Positions 9,521-18,850 of a DNA stretch of 64,000 bases are shown here, one piece after another. The first letter of the stretch is position 1; each line of letters begins with the position of its first letter. The position numbers and the translations under genes are program-made. Where the stretch lies: positions 496,001 through 560,000 of the forward strand of contig CAVZOY010000006.1 of the NCBI GenBank assembly GCA_963777095.1, given 5' to 3'. This stretch comes from CAVZOY01 sp963777095. Its GTDB lineage: Bacteria; Actinomycetota; Actinomycetes; Mycobacteriales; Geodermatophilaceae. The notes beneath the pieces were generated by a model. It saw nothing but the letters and a program-made list of their open reading frames with translations, did no database searches and was not told the origin of the DNA.

Positions 9521-10986
9521 AGCGCGGCCCGGTAGAGGGTGAGAGTCGACTACGGGTCGGACGCCTGGCGCTCGACGGCGACGACGGCGAACACGCGGGC
9601 GGGGGCAGGTAGGTGGCCGTCGCTGCCCGAAGCCGAACGACGGCGACCCGGCGAGCTCCACGGCAGCGGCACGCGGCAGCGTCGCGACCCTTGAGACGGC
9701 GCGCCCGGAGCGCGGCAGGCGGGGTCCTGGAGAACGTCGGCGCGGCAGGTCCGGCGACCTCGTGGAGGCCCGAGCTCCTCACCCTGGTAGAGGTAGGCGG
9801 ACCGGGCAGCGCGAGCGGTGAGCAAGGATCGCGGCGCGGGCGCGACGCAAGACCGAGCTCGCGGGCCGAGCTGGGCGGCGCGGCGCCGCCGGTGAGGAGC
9901 CACGGGAGTAGCCAGCTCGAGGGCAAGACGTCCGGGCTCGCTGGGGCAGCGCGTACCGGAGGGGTGGCGCACCCGGACGTAGTAGTGGGACTCGAGCACC
10001 GACGTGGACGACGAGCCCGACTCCGCGGCGAGGTGCCGAGGTTCGCGTAGATGAGCTTGCCGGAAGGAGGCCGCGTCCCAGGTCGGCGTCGAGGAGGTCG
10101 AAGTTGAACGCCTGCCCGAGGCCCGTCGGGGGAGGCGTAGCGGGAGCGGCGGTGCGCGGGCGACCCAGGCCTCGGCGACGGCGGTGCGCGGCGGGTCGTA
10201 CTGGTTGAAGAGCCGGCGCCACTCGGGGTAGATGTCGTGGACCTCGTCGCGGTCCTAGAACGGGTGCGGCCGCCCCGAGAACCGTCGGCAGCGAGGTCGG
10301 CCTCGGGCGAAGGGCTCGGTGAGGTCCTTGACCAGCGCGTGCGCGACGTCGATGCGGAAGCCGTCGACGCCGCGGTCGGCCCAGAAGCTGGAGCGTGGTG
10401 AGGAACTCCTGGCGGACCTCGTCGTCGGCCCAGTTGAGGTCGGGCTGCTCGGGCGCGAACAGGTGCAGGTACCACTGCGCCGTCGCCGACAGGTTGCCAG
10501 GCGGGGCCGCCGAAGACGGAGCTCCAGTCGCTCGGCGGCGGGCGCCGTGCGGGCCCGCTCCCGTCGCGGAAGATGTAGCGCTCGCGCGCGGCCGCGAGCC
10601 GGCGGGGAGGCGAGCGCCTCCGTGGAACCACGCGTGCCGGTTCGAGGTGTGGTTCGGGACGATGTCGACGATGAGCCGGATGCCGCGCGGCGTGCGAGGG
10701 CGGCCACCATCTCGTCGAAGTGCGTCGAGGCGTCCCGATCCGCGGGTCGACGTCGCGGTAGTCGTCGACGTCGTAGCCGCCGTCGGCGAGGCGCGGAAGG
10801 GTAGAAGGGGCTCAGCCAGACGGCGTCGACACCCGAGCTCGCGCGAGGTGGGCGACCGTTGACGGTGATGCCGCGCAGGTCGCCGATGCCCGTCCCGTCG
10901 CAGTCGGCGAAGGCGCGGGTGAGACCTGGTAGACGACGGCGTGCCGCCGCGGGCGCGATCACGCGGCTCGTGTCCCTCCGGACCAT
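9519..10986 (-). CDS. Alpha-glucosidase, GH13 (3' end missing)
   Basis: A cytoplasmic GH13 enzyme expected to hydrolyse maltose or short maltodextrins imported by the adjacent ABC transporter. It starts at ATG 10986, 16 bases after malK stops. It shows AFADCDGTGIGDLRGITVN, DAVWLSPFYPS, a VPNHTS-like loop and GVDGFRIDVAHALVKDLTEP, which carries the catalytic Asp nucleophile. The C-terminal half is recognisable as LYQGEELGLP, DVLQDP and CRVPLPW in shifted frames. Family members run about 540 residues. Here the resemblance stops at about 9519, some 60-80 residues early, where the anomalous stretch begins. The whole gene is dense with indels. Confidence 0.72.
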
Positions 10987-11001
10987 CCCCGAACCGCGCC
11001 G

Positions 11002-12203
11002 CTACGAGCGGATGGCCAGGCCGGTCTCGGGGTCGAAGAAGTGCAGCCGCTCGCGGTCGACGACGATCTCGAGCTCGTCCCCGGGCGCGACCCTCGAGCG
11101 CGGGCGCGAACGAGGCGACGAACGGTGTTGCCGTGTGAGCCGTCGGGAGAGTCGTCGGTGTGCGCGTCCTTCGCCAGTGCCTTGGTGTCGGCGGTGACGA
11201 CCTTGGGCGCGTCGACGTCGAAGTGGACGACGATCTCCGAGCCCAGCGCCTCGGTCAGCGAGACCTTTGCCCGGATCCGCGGCCTCGGGCGAGCTGTCCC
11301 GCGCCAGTGAGGCGTCCTCCATGTCCTCGCTGCGGACGCCGATCGCGATGTCGCGTGACCGCGTACCCGGCGAGCGGCGTGGCCTCGCAGAGCACGGCGT
11401 CGGAAGCAGCGGCAGCATCGCGCCGCCGAGCGTCAGCTGGAGGCCGTTGCCGGTCCGGTCGACGCGAGGAGACCGCCATGTTCATCGGCGGCGACCCGAT
11501 GAAGCCGGCGACGAAGATGTTGTGCGGGTTGTCGTAGAGGAACTGCGGGCGTGCCGAGCTGCTGGAGGACGCCGGCCTTCATCAGCGCGACCCGGTCGCC
11601 CATCGTCATCGCCTCGATCTGGTCGTGCGTGACGTAGATCGTCGTGACGTGCAGCTCGCGCTGCACTGGCGCGATCTCGGCCCGCATCTGCACCGCAGCT
11701 TGGCGTCGAGATTGGACAGCGGCTCGTCCATCAGGAAGACCTGCGGCTCGCGGATGATCGCCCGGCCCAGCGCGACCCGCTGCCGCTGCCCGCCGGAGAG
11801 CTGCTTGGGCTTCCGGTCGAGCAGCGGCGCCCAGCTCGAGCATGTCGGCGACCCTGCGACCCGTCGCTCGATCTCGGCCTTGTGCATCCGCCGGATCTTC
11901 AGGCCGTAGGCGATGTTGTCGGCGACGCGTCATGTGCGGGTACAGCGCGTAGGACTGGAACACCATGGCGATGTCCCGATCCGCGGGGACGAGCGTCGTT
12001 CACCACCCGGTCGCCGATGCGGAGCGTGCCGCTGCTGATGTCCTCGAGGCCGGCGACCATGCGCAGCGCTGTGGTCTTGCCGCAGCCGGACGGGCCGACG
12101 AGCACAGGAACTCGCCGTCGGCGATCGTCGATGTCGAGGTCCTGCACGGCGTGGAAGCCGTTCTCGTACAGCTTGTTGACCTTGTCGAGCACACCTCGGC
12201 CAC
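11002..12203 (-). CDS. malK: Maltodextrin ABC transporter ATP-binding protein (MalK/MsmK type)
   Basis: The ATPase subunit of a sugar ABC importer. It has Walker A VLVGPSGCGKTTALRMVAGL, the Q-loop region MVFQSYALYPHMT, signature QLSGGQRQRVALGRAIIREP, Walker B VFLMDEPLSNLDAKLR and the switch His in IYVTHDQIEAMTMGDRVALM. The C-terminal OB-fold regulatory region includes DIAIGVRSEDMEDASLARDS and ends DRERLHFFDPETGLAIRS, as in MalK/MsmK. The GTG at 12203 is preceded by AAGGAGG. About 400 residues is normal. Indels occur at about 11100, 11275, 11360, 11550, 11830, 11925, 12110 and 12190. It follows malG and precedes the alpha-glucosidase in one operon. Confidence 0.88.
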
Positions 12204-12236
12204 GGGCCTCCTTCTCGCGGGGCTGCGCGGGAGTGC

Positions 12237-13189
12237 TCAGCCCTTGACGGCCCCGGCGGTGAGGCCGCTGACGATGTAGCGCTGCAGGAACAGGAAGAGC
12301 AGCGACCGTCGGGATCGCGACGATGACAGCGTGCCGGCCGCAGAACATGCCGAAGTTGTTGTTCGCGTCTGCCCGTCGGCGACCAGGCCGTACATGCCGA
12401 CGGCGGCGGTCTTCGCCTCGGTCGTCGGTGAGGAAGACGTTGGCGATGAGGAACTCGTTGATGGTGCCGATGAAGGCCGAGCAGCCCGGTGACCGCCAGG
12501 ATCGGCGCGACCAGCGGCAGGATGATGCGGAAGAAGATCTGCGCGTGGCGTGGCGCCGTCCATGGTGGCCGACTCGTCGAGCTCCTTCGGGACGGTGTCG
12601 AAGAAGCCCTTCATCAGCCAGGTGTTCACGCCCGAGCGCCCCGCCGAGGTAGAGCAGGAGCAGGCCCCAGAGCGTGTTGAAGCCGATGGCCGGCCACAGC
12701 TCGGTGATCGTCGATGAACATCAGGAAGATCGCCACGATCGCCAGGAACTGCGGGAACATCTGGATCAGCAGGAGGGCCAGCAGGCCCGACCCGGCGGCC
12801 CGGGAACCGCATACCGGCTGAAGGCGAACGCGGCGCAGGCCGAGATGAACACCGACGCGCAGCCGCCGAGGAGCCCGCGATGAAGCAGCGAGTTGAGGAA
12901 CCAGCGCCGGGAACTCGGTGCCGCCGAGCAGCTCGGCGAAGTTGCTCGAAGCTGACGCCCCGGTCGGGATGAGCGGTCGACGAGCTCAGCGTGCCGAGCG
13001 GGTTGAGCGCCGCCGACACCACGAACAGGATCGGGAAGAGCGAGAAGGCCAGCGCCAGGACGCCGACGAGGTGCCGCCAGCCGACCTGCCGGAACCAGCT
13101 TTCGCTCTGCCCAGGCGGACGACGTCCGGCGGCTCGGCGTCGCCGCGCGATGTCCGTTCGAGTCGAGCGATGACCGGTGCATCGCTCAT
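12237..13189 (-). CDS. malG: Maltodextrin ABC transporter permease (MalG type)
   Basis: An inner-membrane permease of the binding-protein-dependent family with about six helices. It begins MSDAPVIARLERTSRGDAEP and later shows the cytoplasmic EAA loop as KELDESATMDGATP, which contacts MalK. It ends FLFLQRYIVSGLTAGAVKG, the standard MalG C-terminus. The ATG at 13189 shares ATGA with the stop of malF. The frame is interrupted near 12430, 12480, 12545, 12640, 12715, 12900 and 12950. The length of about 315 residues matches the family. Confidence 0.87.
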
Positions 13190-14846
13190 GAGTAGACCTC
13201 CTCCTGGCCCGGGTGCGCCGGAAGCTGACGATCGGAGATCACCGCGACGATCACGAAGATGAAGATCGAGATGGCGGCGGCGAAGCCGTAGCTGGGCGCC
13301 CGGAGCCGCCGAACGCCAGCCGGTAGGTGTAGGTGATCAGCAGGTCGGTGGCGCCGGCCGTCGGGTTGTCGGCCGGGAACGGGCCGCCCTCGGTGGTCAG
13401 GTAGATCGCGTTGAAGTTGTTGAAGTTGAAGGCGAACGACGAGATCAGCAGCGGCGTCAGCGCCACCAGCAGCAGCGGGAGGGTGACCGGTCCGGAACGG
13501 CGTGCCACGGCGAGGCGCCGTCGATGCGGGCGGCCTCGGTCAGCTCCGGCGGGATGGCCTGCAGCGCTCCGGTGACGACCAGGAACATGTACGGGATAGC
13601 CGAGCCACAGCTGCACCAGGATGACCGCGATCCGGGCCGACGCGGTGCCGCCGAACCAGTCGACGCTCGAGCCCGAACAGCTGGTTGATCAGCCCGAAGT
13701 CGGTGTTGAACATGTCCCGCCAGACCAGCAGCATCGCGAACGCCGGCATCGCGTACGGCAGGATCAGCAGCGACCGGTAGATCCGCTGGCCCTGCAGCCG
13801 CGGCGAGTTGCAGCGCCAGCGCGCAGCGCCAGGCCGAGCACGAAGGTGCTCGACCGGTCGAGGAGGGCGAAGGCGAAGTTCCAGACCAGGATCCGGAGGA
13901 ACGAGCCGCGATGGCCGTCGGTCGGTGAGCACGTTGGTGAAGTTCGCGAAGCCCGACGCCGACCTGCCAGCCCTGGGCCAGCGCGCTCGCCGCTCGGCGT
14001 CGACGAAGGAGCCGTTCGTCCTCGTCGGCCGTCCAGACCGTGCCGGTCGCGATGTCGGGGACGCAGTCGCACCCCGCGTCGTAGGCCCGCCGCGGCCTTG
14101 CCCTCGAACGCGGCGACGAGCCCCTGCGCACCGGATCGCGCCGCCCGCGGTCGGCACGGCGAAGTCGGTGATCTCCTGCCTGCGCGCGGCCGGCCTGGCC
14201 GCCGGTGAGCACGCGTGTAGCCGTCGGCGGCGGTGACCTTGCCGGTGCCGTTGACGGTCGACGTCGCCGGCCGGGAGCTCGCTCAGCCCGTCGGCGGTGC
14301 CGACGAAGGCCGCGCCGGTCGCGGGGTCGGTGAGCAGGAACGACGAGGGCACCGGTGGCCGGGTCGCCGTTGGTGGCGATCGTCAGCGTGTACTCGGTCG
14401 GAGCCCGGCGACCTGGGTGACCGACGCGGTCTCGATGGCCGCGATCGCCTCCTGCTTGGTGCCGCGGTGCCCGTCGCTGAAGTTGGTGAAGGCGGTGGAG
14501 ACCGTGTAGACGCACCGGGCAGGATCTGGAAGACGATCAGGAACAGCGTGCCCGGCACCAGGTACTTCGGCGGGATCGTGCCGCGGCGACGAGGTAGAGG
14601 TAGAACAGCCAGGCGCGTGACGGCGACGAGGACGGCCAGGCCGAGCCAGTGCTCGCTCGGCGATGAGCGGGAAGGCGGCCCAGACGGCGAGCGGCGGCGA
14701 ACAGCCCGAGCGCGGCGATCTTGAGGACCAGGCCCAGCGGGCTGCTGGTGCCGTCGCGCCCGAGTCCCAGCCGCGATCCCGCGACCCGAGGACGGCGGTG
14801 ATCCGTCGAGCCGGGCGGCGTCGACGTCAACGGTCGAGCGAGCCAT
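13186..14846 (-). CDS. malF: Maltodextrin ABC transporter permease (MalF type)
   Basis: The second permease, about 550 residues, with the long N-terminal extension and large periplasm-facing loop known from MalF. Start ATG 14846 gives MARSTVDVDAARLDGS. Membrane stretches follow, then LVPGTLFLIVFQILP. The loop region carries SSFLLTDPATGAAFVGTADG and VWTADEDE. The C-terminal core has LPYAMPAFAMLLVWRDMFNT, NTDFGLINQLFG and the EAA loop ELTEAARIDGASPWHAV. It lies between malE and malG. The frame is broken at many places (for example 13290, 13490, 13600, 13670, 13820, 13925, 14100, 14220, 14400, 14590 and 14655). Confidence 0.86.
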
Positions 14847-14947
14847 GTCGACCTCCCACGGTCGGTGCTGGACTCGAGTGCTGCGGCGGAGTACTGCGGT
14901 AAGGCGGAGGTGACGGGGCTCGTCGCCCGACCCGTCACCTCCGCCGG

Positions 14948-16264
14948 TCACTCTGAGCCGCCGATCGGCCTCTTGGATCGCGGTCGCGGCCGCCTCGATG
15001 GCGGACTCGCGGGTCGTCGCCGGCGATGACCGCCGCCTCGGCCTTGCCGAGCGGGTCCCAGACGGCCGCCATCTCCGGGATCGCTCGGCATGATCTGCCC
15101 GTTCTGGCGCCGGCCTCGCGACCACCGCCACGACGTCGGGGTTCGGTCCTGGATCTGCGTCGAGGACGGCGGTGGAGCGCCGGCACGCCGCTGGGCCGGC
15201 CTCGAAGTAGCGCGCGCTGGACGTCCGGCTCGGGACCAGAAGTTGGTGACGAACTCCTGGCGCGAGCGCCTTGTTCTCGCCCTTGCTGGCCACGTAGAAC
15301 GGCTCGCACGGTGAGGAACGGGGAGGCCGGCTCGCCACCCGCGAACCCGGGGACCGGCGAGATGTCGTACGTCGATGCCGGCCTGTCGTGCAGGTCGGTC
15401 AGCGGCCACGGCCCGGAGACCAGGAACGGCGCGTCTGTCCGCTCGGTGAAGAGGCTCGAGCGCGTTCTCGCTGGTGATCGAGCGCTTGAGGGCGCCCTCG
15501 CCCTTCTCGCCCGAGCGCCTCGATCTTCTCGAACGCGGCGATCGCACTCGGGCTTCGCGATGCCCGAGGTCGTTCGGGGTCGAAGTCGCCGTTCGCGGTG
15601 GTGCCGAACAGGTAGCCGCCGGCGGAGGTGAACAGCGGGTAGATGTGGTAGGGGTTGCCGGTCGTGCCCACCGGCAGGCCAGGATCTCGCTTGACCTTGC
15701 TGGCCGCCTTGCAGCTCCTTGCCCGTGGGCGACGAGGTCCTCGATGGTGGCTGGGGGGCCTCGGGGGCGAGCTCGGTGTTGCGGATACAGCGCGATGTTC
15801 TCCATCGCGTACGGCATGCCGTAGATCTGACCGTTGAAGGTGACGGCCTTGAGCTGCGTTCGGCTGGAAGCCGCTCCTCCGCGGTCGCGCGGTCAGCTGG
15901 ATCGGGTCGATCGCGCCGTTCTGCACCAGGTTGCCGATCCAGTCGTGCGCGCCGCACACCACGTCCGGCGCGTTGTTGCCCTGGGAGGCGGTGACGAAGT
16001 TGCGTCTGCAGCTGGTCGCCGGGAACGATCTCGGTCGGTCACCTCGACGCCGTTCTCCTCGCCGAAGCCCGCGGCGACCTTCTTGATCGCCTCACCGCCG
16101 GTACCCGACCCGGCCCAGATGAGCAGGCTGCCGCCGGAGGCGGCGGGAGCGTCGCTGCCTTCGCTCCCGGTGGCGTCCCCCTCGCTGTCACCCCCGCCGC
16201 ATGCGCTCAGCGCCGTGGCGGCGACAACCGCGCCCACCGTCAGCTTCCACGTGTGCTCACGCAT
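14948..16264 (-). CDS. malE: Maltodextrin-binding lipoprotein (MalE type)
   Basis: The extracellular substrate-binding protein of the importer. The N-terminus MREHTWKLTVGAVVAATALS ends in a lipobox-like ALSAC at Cys21, followed by a Gly/Ser/Glu linker and LLIWAGSGTGGEAIKKVAAG. Later segments include GVEVT, MPYAMENIALY, YHIYPLFTSAGGYLFGTTA, PFLVSGPWPLTD and YDISPVPGFAGGEPASPFLT, all found in maltose-binding proteins. It ends AIGGSE at 14948. About 435 residues. Frameshifts are frequent between 14960 and 16040. It is the promoter-proximal gene of the operon and has two operator-like sites upstream. Confidence 0.88.
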
Positions 16265-16288
16265 CGGACTTCCCCTCGCTCAACGAGT

Positions 16289-16305
16289 GCTGGATCGATC
16301 CTGCT
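16289..16305. promoter_or_regulatory. Operator 1 of the maltodextrin regulator (upstream of malE)
   Basis: The 17-mer GCTGGATCGATCCTGCT matches the minus-strand sequence at 20821-20837 at 16 of 17 positions. Its core GGATCGATCC is a perfect palindrome with a central CG, as expected of LacI-family operators. It lies between the predicted malE transcription start and the malE ATG, so occupancy would block elongation or initiation. Confidence 0.7.
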
Positions 16306-16325
16306 GTGAACAGTTCGTGACCTGG

Positions 16326-16356
16326 ATCACAGGCTGGACGGATTCAGCAGAGTCAA
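16326..16356 (-). promoter_or_regulatory. Predicted promoter of the malEFGK operon
   Basis: On the minus strand a TTGACT box (16351-16356) is followed after 19 bases by TGTGAT (16326-16331). The same TTGACT with a 19-base spacer and an operator inside it occurs at 20816-20846, which supports the reading. Confidence 0.55.
16333..16350. promoter_or_regulatory. Operator 2, inside the malE promoter spacer
   Basis: The plus-strand sequence GCTGGACGGATTCAGCAG matches the strong site at 20821-20837 at about 13 of 16 aligned positions. It fills the spacer between the -35 and -10 boxes, as the strong site does in the amylase promoter. It probably also lies close enough to the divergent lacI-type gene for autoregulation. 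Confidence 0.5.
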
Positions 16357-16450
16357 GAGCCTTCACCCGCCGGTGTCAAGGTGAGCGTTACCGGAGTGAG
16401 ATCCTGGTCGTGGACCGGAGCCGGTTCGCCTTGTCTGCGACACTCGCGGC

Positions 16451-17468
16451 GTGACGAGGCGGGTGACGCTGCAGGACGTCGCGGAGCGCGCCGGGACGTC
16501 GCGGACGACCGCGCACTACGTGCTCACCGGCCAGGACCGCGAGATGCGCATCGCCGAGGAGACCCGCCGTCGGGTCCGGCGGGCGGCCAACGAGCTGAGC
16601 TACCGCCCCAATCTCATGGCGCGCGGCCTGCGCACGCAGGTGACCCGCACCATCGCGCTGGTCAGCGACACCGTCGCCACCGACGGATACGCCGGCGGTC
16701 TGGTCTACGGAGCGCTCACCGCGGCCGCCGAACGCGGCTACCTGCTGTTCGTCTGCGAGACCGAGGAGGATCCGGAGTTCGAGGAGCAGGTGATCGGCGA
16801 ACTGGCCGACCGGCATGTGGATGCCTATCTCTACGCCAGCCTCTTCACCCGGGACGTGGAGCTTCCCGCGGCGCTCCGCTCGGAGCGCCTGGTGCTGCTC
16901 AACTGCCGGGCCCCGGGCAGCGGTCACGCATCCGTCCTGCCCGACGAGCTCCAGGCCGGCCGGGACGCCGCCCGCGCCCTGCTGGATGCGGGGCACAGCG
17001 ACGGGATCTGGCTCGTCGGAGAGCCGGCCGAGCAGGTGTTCGCCGGCTGCGAGCGCCTGCAGGGCATCCGGCAGGAACTCCGGTCGGCAGGGACGACGCT
17101 CGCGGGTGTCGTCGATGGCATGTGGTGGCCCGAATCCGCCTTCGAGCAGTTCGGCGCCCTGCTCGACGGCGGGAACCGTCCCGCGGCCGTCATCTGTCTC
17201 AACGACCGGGTGGCCCTGGGCGTCTACCAGGCGCTGACCGCCCGCGGCCTCTCGTGCCGAGCGACATCTCGGTCGATCTCGTTCGACGACTCCGAACTCG
17301 CCGTGTGGCTCCAGCCGCCGCTGTCGAGCGTCGCGATCCCGCACCGCGAGCTGGCCGCCGAGGCCGTCCGCCTGCTGCTCAGCGACCACGATGTGAGGCG
17401 ACGACGAGATCCGACTGCCGATGCCGGTGCGCCTGCGGGAGTCGATCGCGCCGCCGGTCAGTCGCTGA
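16451..17468 (+). CDS. LacI-family transcriptional regulator (MalR-like)
   Basis: The N-terminal helix-turn-helix and hinge read VTLQDVAERAGTSRTTAHYV, then ETRRRVRRAANELSYRPNLM and ARGLRTQVTRTIALVSDTVA. A periplasmic-binding-like effector domain follows, with VICLNDRVALGVYQALTARG and SFDDSELAVWLQPPLSSVAI. GTG 16451 is the start. Frameshifts near 17262 and 17400 separate the last segments. Correcting them gives a C-terminus ending LRESIAPPVSR at 17468, 338 residues. It is divergent from malE and convergent with the GH13 gene, with an 11-base tail overlap. It is the obvious repressor of both maltodextrin operons through the shared operators. Confidence 0.88.
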
Positions 17469-18813
17469 ACGACGTGGCCGCCGGCGCACCCGCCCCCCTC
17501 ACCAGGACGCGGCAACCCCAGGCGGCGAGCTCCACCGGGCAGCCCGGCTCGAGGGTCACCTCGGCGCCGGAGTCGAAGTCCACGTAGCTCCCGGCGAACG
17601 GGCCGTCCAGCAGCGTCACGGTGCGGGCGTCCCCGGCCAGGTTGAACAGGCCGACGACCGCGTCGTCGCCGGCGTCGCGCACGAAGGCGAGGACGGAGGG
17701 ACGGTCCGTGGTCCTGATCTCGACCATCCGCGCGCCCCAGGCGCCGTTCCAGAGCGCGCGATTGCGCGGTCTTGAGCGCGAACAGCCCGCGGTAGAGTGT
17801 CGCCCATGAGGGTGTTCACGCCATTCGATCTGGTCCTTCTCGAAGAACTCGAGTCGCTTGTCGTTCCCGGCCTCCTGACCGCTGTAGATCAGCGGCATCC
17901 CGTCGCCGACGCACTGAAAGGACGACAGCCGCACGGGAGCATCTCGCCGAACTGCTCGAACTCGGTGCCCTCCCAGGCGTTCTTGTCGTGGTTCGACACG
18001 AACAGCATGCGCATCGCGTCGCTCGGGAACGCCTTGTCGTTCCACGCGTAGTACACCCGCAGCGCGTCGACGTCGGCCCTGCCGGAGGCGATGTCGTGCA
18101 TGACGCTGTTCCAGGACCAGCCGTACGTCATGTCGAACGCACGGTGGTGCAGTTCGCGGGACTCCCACTCGGCGAGCAGGAACACCGGCTTGATCGCCTC
18201 CAGCGCCGTCGCGCACTCCTCCCAGAAGTCCATGGGCACGAACCCCGCCACGTCGCACCGGAATCCGTCGACGCCGACCTCTCGCACCCAGTACTCCAGG
18301 GCGGCCCGCATCCAGGCGCGCAGACTCGGGCTGCCGGTAGTCCAGGTCGATGATGTCGTCCCAGTCCCACCACGGCGTGGGCGCGAAGTCGCCCTTCCAG
18401 TCGCGGACGTACCACTCGGGATGCTGCTCGACGAGCACGTTGTCCCATGCCGTGTGGTTGGCGACCCAGTCCAGGAGAACCGTGAGGCCCAGGTCGTGCG
18501 CCGCCTCGACGAATGCGCGCAGGTCGTCCACCGTGCCCAGCTCGGGGCTCACGGAGTAGTAGTCCTTCACCGCGTACGGGCTGCCGAGCGTGCCCTTGCG
18601 GTTGACCGCGCCGATCTCGTGGACCGGCATGAGCCAGAGAATGGTCACGCCCAGCGCCTTCAGGCGAGGCAGGTGGCCCTGCGCGGCCCGGAGCGTCCCC
18701 TCGGGGGTGAACTGCCGGGTGTTGATCTGGTAGATCGACGCGGAGGCGCTCCACTCGGGGTGGCGGAGCGCCACGTCGGACGGGCGCTGGAGCGGGTGCG
18801 CGGAGATCGACAT
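17458..18813 (-). CDS. Alpha-amylase family protein (GH13)
   Basis: A short GH13 enzyme of about 450 residues. It starts at ATG 18813 behind an AGAGAGG ribosome site. It has YQINTRQFTPEGTL, the first conserved region LLDWVANHTAWDN, the nucleophile region GVDGFRCDVAGFVPMDFWEE, the acid region FLLAEWESRELHH and VSNHDKNAWEGTEFEQFG. The C-terminal beta domain shows VLAFVRDAGDDAVVGLFNLA. No signal peptide is seen, so it should act on imported maltodextrin. The frame breaks at about 18325, 17930, 17805 and 17770. It lies 37 bases downstream of the neopullulanase-like gene and is probably co-transcribed with it. Confidence 0.88.
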   Translation of the reverse strand: MSISAHPLQRPSDVALRHPEWSASASIYQINTRQFTPEGTLRAAQGHLPRLKALGVTILWLMPVHEIGAVNRKGTLGSPYAVKDYYSVSPELGTVDDLRAFVEAAHDLGLTVLLDWVANHTAWDNVLVEQHPEWYVRDWKGDFAPTPWWDWDDIIDLDYRQPESARLDAGRPGVLGARGRRRRIPVRRGGVRAHGLLGGVRDGAGGDQAGVPARRVGVPRTAPPCVRHDVRLVLEQRHARHRLRQGRRRRAAGVLRVERQGVPERRDAHAVRVEPRQERLGGHRVRAVRRDAPVRLSSFQCVGDGMPLIYSGQEAGNDKRLEFFEKDQIEWREHPHGRHSTAGCSRSRPRNRALWNGAWGARMVEIRTTDRPSVLAFVRDAGDDAVVGLFNLAGDARTVTLLDGPFAGSYVDFDSGAEVTLEPGCPVELAAWGCRVLVRGAGAPAATSFSD

Positions 18814-18850
18814 CGCTACCTCTCTGGGGCGGGCAGCCGGCGCGGGCGGC

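Noticed and set aside
1..16264. Genuine pseudogene cluster
   Set aside because: The breaks affect every gene regardless of function, while motifs and gene junctions stay intact, so sequence error is the simpler explanation.
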